Assembly (NCBI GenBank): GCA_026985755.1
Contig: JALSPX010000227.1
Coordinates: 1 to 8,177 of the forward strand
Length of the DNA stretch: 8,177 bases
Reading direction: 5' to 3'
Origin: Sulfurovum sp.
GTDB lineage: Bacteria > Campylobacterota > Campylobacteria > Campylobacterales > Sulfurovaceae
Shown here: positions 1 to 7,238 of the stretch, one piece after another
Position numbering within the stretch: the first letter of the stretch is position 1
How the letters are laid out: each line of letters opens with the position of its first letter
Made by a program: the position numbers and the translations under genes
The notes under the pieces: model-generated
What the model was told of the DNA's origin: nothing
The model's input: the letters and a program-made list of their open reading frames with translations, nothing else
Databases searched by the model: none

Positions 1-33
1 GTTGTTTCATTGTATGAATCCTTTAAATTTTTT

Positions 34-69
34 TATAAGTATAGTTTATTTTTATTATAAGTAGTTTAT
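34..69. repeat. Imperfect AT-rich direct repeat upstream of valS
   Basis: TATAAGTA-TA-GTTTAT at 34-49 recurs at 56-69 without the central TA, so the two GTTTAT halves start 20 bases apart, close to two helical turns. The surrounding DNA (1-76) is nearly all A and T and shows no gene. The repeat could be chance in such low-complexity DNA, the curved upstream part of the valS promoter, or a pair of protein-binding sites. Nothing here decides among these. Confidence 0.3.
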
Positions 70-76
70 AAAATTA

Positions 77-99
77 GGTGCAATAAAACAAAAAGCACC
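77..99. repeat. Inverted repeat GGTGC-N13-GCACC over the valS -35 region
   Basis: Five-base arms GGTGC (77-81) and GCACC (95-99) bracket the place where a -35 element would sit for the TATAAT at 107-112. The arms are the only GC-rich words in an otherwise AT-rich stretch. An operator or an upstream gene's weak hairpin are both possible. There is no T tract after it, so a terminator for a gene to the left is unlikely. Arms this short are often chance. Confidence 0.25.
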
Positions 100-120
100 A
101 TTACGCTATAATCGCGACAA
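84..120 (+). promoter_or_regulatory. Probable valS promoter
   Basis: A perfect -10 box TATAAT lies at 107-112, which places the transcription start near 119-120 and gives a leader of about 40 bases. No recognisable TTGACA-like box lies 16-18 bases upstream; the region is A/T-rich instead. This matches the epsilonproteobacterial sigma-70 pattern of a strong -10 with AT-rich DNA upstream. The leader holds a minor GAGG/CCTC pairing (128-131 with 142-145) just before the Shine-Dalgarno AAAGGA at 146-151. That is too small to call a T-box or riboswitch. Confidence 0.6.
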
Positions 121-158
121 TATTAACGAGGGGTCTGGTAACCTCAAAGGATAAGAGT

Positions 159-2840
159 ATGAGCGAAACTATAGAAAAAAAAGCAAGCTATAATCCCAAA
201 GAAGTAGAAGACAAATATTATAAAATCTGTGAAGCACGCGGCTACTTTGAGATAGAGGGAAATAAAGAGATTCAAGAAGCAGGAACAGATGGGAAAATAA
301 AAACCTTCTCCATCATGATGCCACCACCCAATGTCACAGGAAGCCTACATATAGGACATGCCCTTACCTTTACCTTGCAAGACATTATCACGCGTTATAA
401 ACGTATGGATGGCTACAAAACACTCTGGCAACCAGGTACTGACCATGCAGGTATCGCGACACAAAACATCGTAGAGAAGCAACTTTTGGCTGAAGGTACG
501 ACCAAAGAAGAGATAGGACGTGAGAAGTTTTTAGAACGTGCGTGGCTACAAAAAAAGACAAGTGGAAACAATATTGTCCATCAGATGCGTAAGCTGGGTG
601 TTACCCCTGCATGGCAACGTGAGCGTTTTACGATGGATGAGGGACTCAAAGAAGCGGTAAAAGAAGCGTTTGTCTCACTCTATAATGAAGGACAAATCAC
701 ACAAGATACCTACATGGTAAACTGGTGTACACACGATGGTGCACTCTCTGACATCGAAGTGGAACACGAAGAAGTCAATGGTAAGTTCTACACCATGATA
801 TACAAATTTGCCGATGGCTCTGGAGAGCTTGAAGTAGCCACTACCAGACCAGAAACCTACTTTGGAGATACGGCTATTATGGTACACCCTGATGATGCAC
901 GCTATAAAGACATCGTCGGTAAAGAAGTACTGTTGCCACTAACAGACAGAAAGATAAAAGTCATTACAGATGAACATGTAGACATGGAGTTTGGTACAGG
1001 TGTGGTAAAAGTCACCCCTGCACACGACCAAAATGACTATGCTGTAGGGCAAAGACATAATCTAGAGTTTATCAAAGTCTTTGATGAAAAAGGCATACTC
1101 AACGACTACTGTGGGGAGTTTGCAGGATTAGAGCGTCTTGAAGCGCGTCCTGTCATCGTTAAAAAGCTTGAAGAAGAAGGCTATATCGTCAAGATAGAAG
1201 AGCATCTGCACCAAGTGGGGCACTGTTACAGATGTAAAAACATTGTAGAGCCGTTCATCTCAACACAATGGTTCTTGAGCGCTGAGATGGCACAGAATTC
1301 TATACAAAAAGCAAAAGATACGACCAAAGAGAGAGCAGAAAAAGGTTCAAGCCTCTTCCACCCTCCTCACTGGATAAACTCTTACACTGCATGGATGGAT
1401 GAGCTTAGACCTTGGTGTATCTCTCGTCAACTATGGTGGGGACACCGTATCCCTGTTTTTACTTGTGAAGATTGTAATCACACATGGGCAGACAAAGCAG
1501 ACGAACCAGAGGCTTGTCCAAAATGTAGCTCAAAAAAGCTCACACAAGACCCAGATGTACTAGACACGTGGTTCTCCTCTGCCCTATGGGCGATGTCGCC
1601 TTTAGGTTGGGGGAACAATGGCAAGATGGCTGAGACCTACAATGACACAGACATGGAAGAGTTCTACCCTAACAGCCTGCTTATCACTGGTTTTGACATT
1701 ATGTTTTTCTGGGTCGCACGTATGATGATGATGGGAGAGCACTTTCAGGGAAAACTCCCATTTGAAGACATCTATATGCATGCGCTTGTGCGTGATGAGC
1801 ATGGGGCAAAGATGTCCAAATCTAAAGGCAATGTGATAGACCCACTTGATATGGTAGAAGAACACTCTGCAGACATCATACGCTTTACTTTGGCGTATCT
1901 TGCGGTACAAGGGCGTGACATTAAGCTAGGGGCGAAGAACCTCGAGCAGTTTAGAAACTTTACAAATAAGCTTTATAATGCTACGAACTACCTGCAACTC
2001 AATGTCGATACTTTTAAAGACTTGAATGAAATAAAAGTCGTTACACCGCTTGGACGTTACATGGAGAGTCGTTTGGCTGAGGCAGTTGAGAAAGTAAGAG
2101 ATAGCCTAGATACCTACAATTTCTCAGACGCAGCCAAAGCACTCTATAATTTCGTGTGGAACGAGTTTTGTGACTGGGGGATTGAGTACTCTAAGGCAGA
2201 CAGAGAGAGTATCCCTGAGCTTGGAGCCATCTTTAAAGAGACACTGAAGATGGTCTCTCCATTTATGCCGTTTATCTCTGACCACCTCTACCACAAACTC
2301 AGTGGCACCACACTTGAAGAGGGAGAGTCACTCATGGTTTTACCCTTCCCTAAAGAGATAAAAGCAGATGAAGAAGCAGAAAAAATGTTTGCTATCATCG
2401 AAGAGTCTATTACTGCCCTACGTCGTGCGAAAGTAGTCATAGATATGGGTAACTCTAAAATTGACAAAGCCTACATCAAACTAGATCCAACGGCTAAGAT
2501 AGATACCCAAATGGCTAAACCATTTATAGAAAAACTTGCCAAAGTGCTAGAGATCGAATTTGTCGATGCAAAAGTAGCAGACAGCATCACCGATGTATCT
2601 GACAACTTAGAAGTCTACTTACCTACAGGTGAGATAGACATGACACCTATCATTACCAAGCTTACACGCCAAAAAGAGAAGCTTGAAAAAGAGATACAGA
2701 AGCTTAATGGCATGCTGAACAATGAAAGATTTGTAGCCAATGCCCCTGAAGCAGTCATCGCGGAGAATAAACAGGCATTGGAAGATGCGAACAATAAAAT
2801 GACAAAAGTAAGCGCAGAGCTTGAAGGGTTTGGTGTATAA
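159..2840 (+). CDS. valS: Valyl-tRNA synthetase
   Basis: Cytoplasmic class I aminoacyl-tRNA synthetase that charges tRNA-Val with valine at the expense of ATP and hydrolyses mischarged Thr-tRNA-Val. At 893 residues it has the usual full length. The HIGH signature (HIGH, 64-67, after PPPNVTG) and KMSKS loop (551-555) form the two halves of the ATP site. The CP1 editing domain shows TTRPET at 228-233, GDTAI at 236-240 and GTGVVKVTPAHD at 279-290. Cysteine pairs at 356/359, 436/439 and 453/456 look like zinc knuckles. The anticodon-binding helical domain follows (about 640-740), and a charged coiled coil (about 830-893) typical of ValRS closes the protein. The start at ATG 159 is set by AAAGGA seven bases upstream and by the family N-terminus. 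It overlaps the next gene by one base (TAATG), so the two are probably one operon. Identification is secure. Confidence 0.98.
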   Translation: MSETIEKKASYNPKEVEDKYYKICEARGYFEIEGNKEIQEAGTDGKIKTFSIMMPPPNVTGSLHIGHALTFTLQDIITRYKRMDGYKTLWQPGTDHAGIATQNIVEKQLLAEGTTKEEIGREKFLERAWLQKKTSGNNIVHQMRKLGVTPAWQRERFTMDEGLKEAVKEAFVSLYNEGQITQDTYMVNWCTHDGALSDIEVEHEEVNGKFYTMIYKFADGSGELEVATTRPETYFGDTAIMVHPDDARYKDIVGKEVLLPLTDRKIKVITDEHVDMEFGTGVVKVTPAHDQNDYAVGQRHNLEFIKVFDEKGILNDYCGEFAGLERLEARPVIVKKLEEEGYIVKIEEHLHQVGHCYRCKNIVEPFISTQWFLSAEMAQNSIQKAKDTTKERAEKGSSLFHPPHWINSYTAWMDELRPWCISRQLWWGHRIPVFTCEDCNHTWADKADEPEACPKCSSKKLTQDPDVLDTWFSSALWAMSPLGWGNNGKMAETYNDTDMEEFYPNSLLITGFDIMFFWVARMMMMGEHFQGKLPFEDIYMHALVRDEHGAKMSKSKGNVIDPLDMVEEHSADIIRFTLAYLAVQGRDIKLGAKNLEQFRNFTNKLYNATNYLQLNVDTFKDLNEIKVVTPLGRYMESRLAEAVEKVRDSLDTYNFSDAAKALYNFVWNEFCDWGIEYSKADRESIPELGAIFKETLKMVSPFMPFISDHLYHKLSGTTLEEGESLMVLPFPKEIKADEEAEKMFAIIEESITALRRAKVVIDMGNSKIDKAYIKLDPTAKIDTQMAKPFIEKLAKVLEIEFVDAKVADSITDVSDNLEVYLPTGEIDMTPIITKLTRQKEKLEKEIQKLNGMLNNERFVANAPEAVIAENKQALEDANNKMTKVSAELEGFGV

Positions 2841-3424
2841 TGCAAGAACTTGTGAAATCAGCCTATGAAGCACTGCTGGCAAAAGAATACGACAAAGCAT
2901 TAGAGCTCTACAGAGCATTAGAAGCCAAAAAAGAGCCTACCTCTTACTACTACCTAGGTTTTCTTTACTTTAGAGGGCATGGTGTAGTACAGGACACCAA
3001 AAAAGCCTTTGACTACTACCTAGAGGCTGCCACACGCGAAGTACCACTTGCACAGTTTGAAGTGGCACTCATGCTTGAAAATGGTGAAGGCTGTGAGAAA
3101 AATGAATCAGAAGCAGCATTTTGGTACGAAGAAGCGGCCAAACGTGGAAATATCGATGCCTTTAACAACCTTGGAGCGATGTTTAAAGAGGGTCGTGGTG
3201 TCATACAGGACTACAACAAAGCCTTTATACTTTTTTCTAAAGCTGCCGAGGCTGGCAATGCCAAAGCACAGTTTAACCTCGGTGCCTTATACGACATGGG
3301 ATTAGGCTGTGAAGAAGACAAGGAAAAAGCCATAGAGTACTGTAGAAAAGCAGCCTATCAAGGACATGAAATGGCTAAGGGTATCATCAAACGTATGCAG
3401 TCTGATGGGCAGATTGTTTTTTAA
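2840..3424 (+). CDS. Sel1-repeat (TPR-like) protein, 194 aa
   Basis: A small soluble helical-repeat protein. No signal peptide or membrane segment is seen, so it is probably cytoplasmic. After an N-terminal TPR-like helix pair (about 1-30) come four Sel1-like repeats at roughly 33-67, 68-103, 104-139 and 140-176. Each has the family pattern of an ALG-type helix, a small G-x-G turn (RGHGV, NGEGC, EGRGV, MGLGC) and a KAxxxYxKAA-type helix. Sel1 repeats are protein-protein interaction scaffolds, and neither partner nor pathway can be read from the sequence. Related secreted proteins (for example the Helicobacter Hcp family) carry signal peptides, which this one lacks. The ATG overlaps the valS stop codon, and a GAAGGG at 2823-2828 inside valS can serve as ribosome binding site, so translational coupling to valS is likely. 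The last codons overlap a possible transcription terminator. The domain call is firm; the function is unknown. Confidence 0.9.
   Translation: MQELVKSAYEALLAKEYDKALELYRALEAKKEPTSYYYLGFLYFRGHGVVQDTKKAFDYYLEAATREVPLAQFEVALMLENGEGCEKNESEAAFWYEEAAKRGNIDAFNNLGAMFKEGRGVIQDYNKAFILFSKAAEAGNAKAQFNLGALYDMGLGCEEDKEKAIEYCRKAAYQGHEMAKGIIKRMQSDGQIVF
3398..3422 (+). terminator. Possible intrinsic terminator inside the 3' end of the Sel1 gene
   Basis: CAGTCTG (3398-3404) can pair with CAGATTG (3410-3416) over seven positions, one of them a G-U wobble. The loop is ATGGG, and six T residues follow at once (3417-3422). This is the layout of a Rho-independent terminator, though the stem is modest. It lies wholly within the final codons of the Sel1 gene, and the T tract runs into the TAA stop (3422-3424). 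It would end the valS-Sel1 transcript just before the convergent gene. Confidence 0.5.
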
Positions 3425-3432
3425 ACCAAATT

Positions 3433-5715
3433 CTATTGTATATTTTGGGTTATAGTCTCAGCCAAATATTTTGTTTCAAAGTCATTGATACTCATCGGTT
3501 TACTATAAAGATATCCTTGGTAAAATAAATCTTTAGCAAGATTACAGATACTCTCTTTTTGACTCTCTTCTTCAATGCCTTCTATAATAATTTTATATCC
3601 AAATTGACGCCCAATATCTAAAATTGTTTTCATCAAAATAAGTTCATTGGGATTGATATCGATATTTTTTACAAAAATTCTATCAATTTTTAAGGTGTGA
3701 AATGAGAGTTTTTTCAGGTAAGAGAGTGATGAATACCCTATTCCAAAATCATCTATCGCACATTTTATACCATGACTTTTTAAATCATTAATGACTTCTT
3801 GAGTACTTGAGAAGTTATCAATCAGAGATCGTTCGGTAATCTCTAACATAATATCACTGGTATTCAAACCATAGGATTTTAGTTTCTTTAAAAACTCTTT
3901 GGCAAACTTTTTTTCTATGAGTTGTGTGGCATTAATATTGATAGAAATATACGCTAATCTCCATATATTATCATGTTTCCATTTGGAAATTTGAGCAAAA
4001 ATTTTATCAATAATCCACCATGTTATTTTTGATAAAAGACCCGCCTTTATAGCAATATCAATAAATGAATCAGGAGAAAGTAGTCCCTTAGTCGGATGTT
4101 GCCAACGTAATAGAAGTTCTGCTGCTACCAAAGAATTATCGTTCATCTTTACAATCGGTTGTAAAAAAAGTTTGAATTGATTACGTTGTGTAGCATAAGC
4201 TAGATTATGTTGAATCATAAATAGCTCTTTTTGTTTTTTGTCCAATATGTGATTGTAATATGCAATATGATTTGTTTTTGTTTTTGCTTGGTACATCGTT
4301 AGGTCTGCATGACGTAGTATTTCATCTGTGTCTTTATTTTCTGGTTTAATAAGAATAATACCAATACTTGCTTGTATATGTAAATGGATATCATTCACAA
4401 TAAACGGTTTATCAAATATCCTTTGAATATTTTTAATATATTGTTTCATTTTCTCTGTAGAACTTTTTTCATTTTTTGATATATAGGGCACGAGCACAAT
4501 AAATTCATCACCGCCTAAACGACTTAAAATCGATTCATCTTTTATGGCTTTTTCTAAACGCTCAGAAACGCCAAGAAGTATCTTGTCTCCTATAGCATGC
4601 CCCATAGAATCATTAATACTTTTAAATTGATTTAAATCTAAATAAAAAAGTGCCGAATAGTACTCTTGATGCTTTATATCTGTCACCATATTCTGGATAT
4701 ATGACCTAAAGCCCCTACGGTTTAATAATCCTGTCAATGCATCATGTTTAACCATATATTCAAGTTCTTCTATAGCAGTATGTTCTTTGGTTTTATTTTC
4801 AATCATACCAATGCCCGTATAACTCTCATTCACTTTAAATGTAAATGCCTTAATATCAAACCAAAAATTTTCTCCAAATAAAGATGTATATGGACCAGTA
4901 TATGCACTTGAGCCCTCTTTAAATGCTTGCATAAAAACATTTTTGGGACGTGTATCTGGTAATTGATGAATATTCATTCCCACAAGATCTTCTCTATCTC
5001 TCTTAAATATATCTCCTAAGGCATCATTCGTATCCAATATTTTTAAATTTTCATTATAGGTAAATATTCCAAGTGGCGCATTTTTAAAAAGTTCATGCAT
5101 AAACATATGTTCAGATTTTAAGCTATTGATCTCTTTTTTTTGCATATAAATACTGTACAAGGTAGTAATTTGAGTTATAATATATACCAATAGTATCATT
5201 GAAATCATATTATTTAATGGCATATCTTCAATAGAAGGTAGAGAAAATATAAGTGGCAATAAGAGAATAAGAATATAAAGAATGCTAAGCCGTATATCAT
5301 TAAAAAGTACAGATATTGATCCTGCAGATACACCCAATAAAACCGTAACAATAAACAGCTGATAATAGTAACTTACTTCATAAATAAAATAGATGCCTAA
5401 TAGGCTAAATATCGATGCTGTAATAATCGCTGCCAAGGCAAATTTTTTATACCAAGTTTGCATAGTAAATTTATTAGGCTTTTTATAAAAAAGATAGGTA
5501 CAGTATGACCTATATGTAATAAGAGATAAGAAAACAATATCCCAAATTAAAATTTTTGTTGATAAGAAGGGGTAGAGTGCATATGTGACCATAATACTCA
5601 AAAAAGCAATAAGCAAAAAACTTTTTTTTGAAAACCCATATAACCTTTCAATGATAGTACTATCTATAGTGCTTATGTCTTTGATACTATTAAGTATTTT
5701 GTTGGGAGTTTTCAT
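3433..5715 (-). CDS. Membrane PAS-GGDEF-EAL cyclic-di-GMP enzyme
   Basis: A 760-residue inner-membrane signalling protein that may both make and break cyclic-di-GMP. The N-terminal part (about 32-190) holds roughly six hydrophobic segments with short loops, and I do not recognise it as a named sensor family. A PAS-like domain follows at about 203-310. The GGDEF domain (about 320-490) has HDALTGLLNRRGF, the metal ligand region DLNQFKSIND (360-369) and an intact GGDEF (401-405). The product-inhibition I-site RxxD is absent, with KDES at 392-395. The EAL domain (about 495-745) reads ELL instead of EAL (E533) but keeps the other expected residues: N593, E625, D655-D656, K676, E712 and Q733. Both activities therefore look possible; which dominates cannot be told. 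The start is the first in-frame ATG after an upstream stop. It lacks a Shine-Dalgarno sequence and sits seven bases behind a -10 box. It is 53 bases downstream of dinB, and it is visibly richer in A and T than valS. Confidence 0.93.
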   Translation of the reverse strand: MKTPNKILNSIKDISTIDSTIIERLYGFSKKSFLLIAFLSIMVTYALYPFLSTKILIWDIVFLSLITYRSYCTYLFYKKPNKFTMQTWYKKFALAAIITASIFSLLGIYFIYEVSYYYQLFIVTVLLGVSAGSISVLFNDIRLSILYILILLLPLIFSLPSIEDMPLNNMISMILLVYIITQITTLYSIYMQKKEINSLKSEHMFMHELFKNAPLGIFTYNENLKILDTNDALGDIFKRDREDLVGMNIHQLPDTRPKNVFMQAFKEGSSAYTGPYTSLFGENFWFDIKAFTFKVNESYTGIGMIENKTKEHTAIEELEYMVKHDALTGLLNRRGFRSYIQNMVTDIKHQEYYSALFYLDLNQFKSINDSMGHAIGDKILLGVSERLEKAIKDESILSRLGGDEFIVLVPYISKNEKSSTEKMKQYIKNIQRIFDKPFIVNDIHLHIQASIGIILIKPENKDTDEILRHADLTMYQAKTKTNHIAYYNHILDKKQKELFMIQHNLAYATQRNQFKLFLQPIVKMNDNSLVAAELLLRWQHPTKGLLSPDSFIDIAIKAGLLSKITWWIIDKIFAQISKWKHDNIWRLAYISININATQLIEKKFAKEFLKKLKSYGLNTSDIMLEITERSLIDNFSSTQEVINDLKSHGIKCAIDDFGIGYSSLSYLKKLSFHTLKIDRIFVKNIDINPNELILMKTILDIGRQFGYKIIIEGIEEESQKESICNLAKDLFYQGYLYSKPMSINDFETKYLAETITQNIQ

Positions 5716-5751
5716 ACTTGTTAGTATACATGAAAAAACTTATGAAGTAAC
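5716..5751 (-). promoter_or_regulatory. Candidate promoter giving a leaderless GGDEF-EAL mRNA
   Basis: On the - strand a -10-like TATACT occupies 5728-5723. Only seven bases separate it from the ATG at 5715, so transcription would begin at or next to the start codon. No Shine-Dalgarno sequence precedes that ATG, which agrees with a leaderless message. The -35 position has no consensus box. A run of T (5738-5733 read on the - strand) lies between the two positions, as is common in epsilonproteobacterial promoters. The alternative is read-through from dinB. Confidence 0.4.
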
Positions 5752-5768
5752 AGTACCATGAGCTCTAA

Positions 5769-7034
5769 TTATAGTTCATTGGCAGTTTTAATAATATCCA
5801 ATCCAAATCGTTCGCGTAAATATTGTAATTCAATACTCAATTTACTCTTGAGTATATCTTGATCAAAATCCATTAAAGAGAGTGTTTTTTTATGTTGATT
5901 ACTAAAATTGGAAACATTGAGTGACACTTTAATAGCACCCTTGTTCAAAGCAATTTCTTTATATATAGAAGCGAGCATTGATTTAAAAAGTGTCTCAGAA
6001 AAAACCCTATCTACAGTCACACTTTGCTTTACTTTTATCCCATACTCATAATTTATCTTTAAATAGTATGTCGTTGGATTTACACCTAATTTCATCACCA
6101 TATAGACAATATGTCGTGCCATTATCATCACTCGACGACGTACTTCATCTACATCATGAATGGCATCAAAGGTGCGGCTAATGCCTATAGATTTTCGGTC
6201 ACTTGTGGCATTGATCGCTTCATTGTCAGTACCAGTGACCCTATGATAGAGTTGAATCCCAGGTTTTTTCCAGTCATAGAATAGTGCTTTATTACGTTTG
6301 ATGTCACCCAATGTTTTTATATAGTGCTTAGCGAGTCGTCCTTGAAAGCCTTTTCCTATTCCAGGAAATGCTTTAATAGGTACATCTTCGATATACGCAT
6401 CTATATCTTTGACTTCATACACACCATAGGGTTTGGCAGATTCAGTGGCTAATTTGGCTATCCACTTGGCCCTAGAGATACCAATAGAGACAGGGATATC
6501 AAAGTGTTTTATTATTTTTTCTTGTAACGCTTTTGCAAATGTGTAGACCTTATCATCCTCAATCCATCCAGAGACATCACAAAAAAACTCATCGATGCTA
6601 AATTGTTCTACTTTTGGTATGTGTGCTCTCATAAAGTCATGCATCTTATGCGAGATGGTATGATAGAGTGGATAGTTAGAAGGGACCACAACCATCTCTG
6701 GGCAGAGTTGTAAAGCTTGGGCTAAAGGCATAGCCGTCTTTACACCTTTTGCTCTAGCTTCATAAGATGCAGTAGTCACAATTCCACGTATTTTTGGGCG
6801 TCCATCTATCGTATCTACAAAATAGTTTTCAAAGGTCTTTTTTTTGTCAGAATAAAAAACAGGCGTCACAAAGGCACCAGCATTTTCATTCATGAGTTTA
6901 ATATTGGTACGCTTTTTGTTAAATATCTCTAAATTAGAGCGTGAACCTACACACATAGCAATACCTTTGAGCTTTTCATCCACAGAACGCTCAGCAGAAG
7001 CAAAAAAAGAGTCTATATCTATATGAAGAAACAT
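5769..7034 (-). CDS. dinB: Y-family DNA polymerase, DinB/Pol IV type
   Basis: Error-prone translesion DNA polymerase that inserts nucleotides opposite damaged bases. The N-terminus HIDIDSFFASAER carries the metal-binding D6 and D8 region and the steric-gate aromatic F11. SIDE at 146-149 gives the other catalytic carboxylates (D148, E149). SRAKWIAKLATESAKP (188-203) is the conserved palm motif, and FPGIGKG (223-229) is the helix-hairpin-helix. The little-finger domain runs from about 285 to 400. The length of 421 residues is some 70 more than E. coli Pol IV. Much of the excess is an insertion at about 31-82, between the strand ending MCVG and RGIVTTASYEAR. No clear QLxLF-type sliding-clamp motif is seen at the C-terminus. 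The start is fixed by the catalytic N-terminus, yet there is no real ribosome binding site, only GGA ten bases upstream. The ATG follows the stop of the integrase remnant by three bases (TAActtATG), suggesting translational coupling. Confidence 0.93.
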   Translation of the reverse strand: MFLHIDIDSFFASAERSVDEKLKGIAMCVGSRSNLEIFNKKRTNIKLMNENAGAFVTPVFYSDKKKTFENYFVDTIDGRPKIRGIVTTASYEARAKGVKTAMPLAQALQLCPEMVVVPSNYPLYHTISHKMHDFMRAHIPKVEQFSIDEFFCDVSGWIEDDKVYTFAKALQEKIIKHFDIPVSIGISRAKWIAKLATESAKPYGVYEVKDIDAYIEDVPIKAFPGIGKGFQGRLAKHYIKTLGDIKRNKALFYDWKKPGIQLYHRVTGTDNEAINATSDRKSIGISRTFDAIHDVDEVRRRVMIMARHIVYMVMKLGVNPTTYYLKINYEYGIKVKQSVTVDRVFSETLFKSMLASIYKEIALNKGAIKVSLNVSNFSNQHKKTLSLMDFDQDILKSKLSIELQYLRERFGLDIIKTANEL

Positions 7035-7037
7035 AAG

Positions 7038-7232
7038 TTACATATCCAAAGGACTAACCACCCTACCCTTGTTCATCTGGGCTACCACAAGCGAAAAAAC
7101 AGGATGCTTTTTATTGTGGAAGAATATATAATGTTTTATCCAAAATACATACGTCTTTTCTGTAGACATGCTATAGTGCTTAAAGCGTATCTTGTCGCGT
7201 ACTATATCCAATAATTTCTTCTTGATACTCAC
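7038..7232 (-). pseudogene. intI: Internally deleted integron integrase (IntI) remnant
   Basis: A 64-codon frame from a GTG at 7232. Residues 1-44 read like the N-terminal SAM-like domain of integron integrases: KKKLLDIVRDKIRFKHYS, then STEKTYVFWIKHYIFFHNKKHP. The last segment FHNKKHP matches what I recall of the Vibrio cholerae IntIA. After a short unrelated joint (VFSLVVA) the frame ends with QMNKGRVVSPLDM. That resembles the extreme C-terminus of IntI, normally written THV-L/M-N-R/K-GG-x-GV-x-SPLD. The middle of about 250 residues is gone, including the R...HxxR...Y catalytic residues and the IntI-specific insertion, so no recombinase activity is possible. A strong Shine-Dalgarno precedes the GTG, and dinB starts three bases after the stop. 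It could still be expressed as a short peptide or leader. The N-terminal match is strong; the C-terminal match is short but fits family order and position. Confidence 0.8.
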
Positions 7233-7238
7233 AGTAAA

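Noticed and set aside
128..145. T-box or riboswitch in the valS leader
   Set aside because: The leader is only about 40 bases with a four-base pairing, far too short for a T-box, and lacks the T-box sequence.
1602..1910. Open frames on the opposite strand of valS, and others overlapping the Sel1 and dinB genes (675-887, 2615-2918, 3016-3305, 5990-6181, 7023-7214)
   Set aside because: They lie inside well-supported genes, have no recognisable domains and no credible ribosome binding sites.
3424..3451. AACCAAA / TTTGGGTT pairing as a terminator for the - strand GGDEF-EAL gene
   Set aside because: The stem has a bulge and a long AT loop, and no T tract follows on the - strand.
5733..5748. ACTT-CAT-AAGT followed by T run as a terminator after dinB
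   Set aside because: Only a four-base AT-rich stem; too weak to support, and the T run fits the upstream part of the next promoter equally well.
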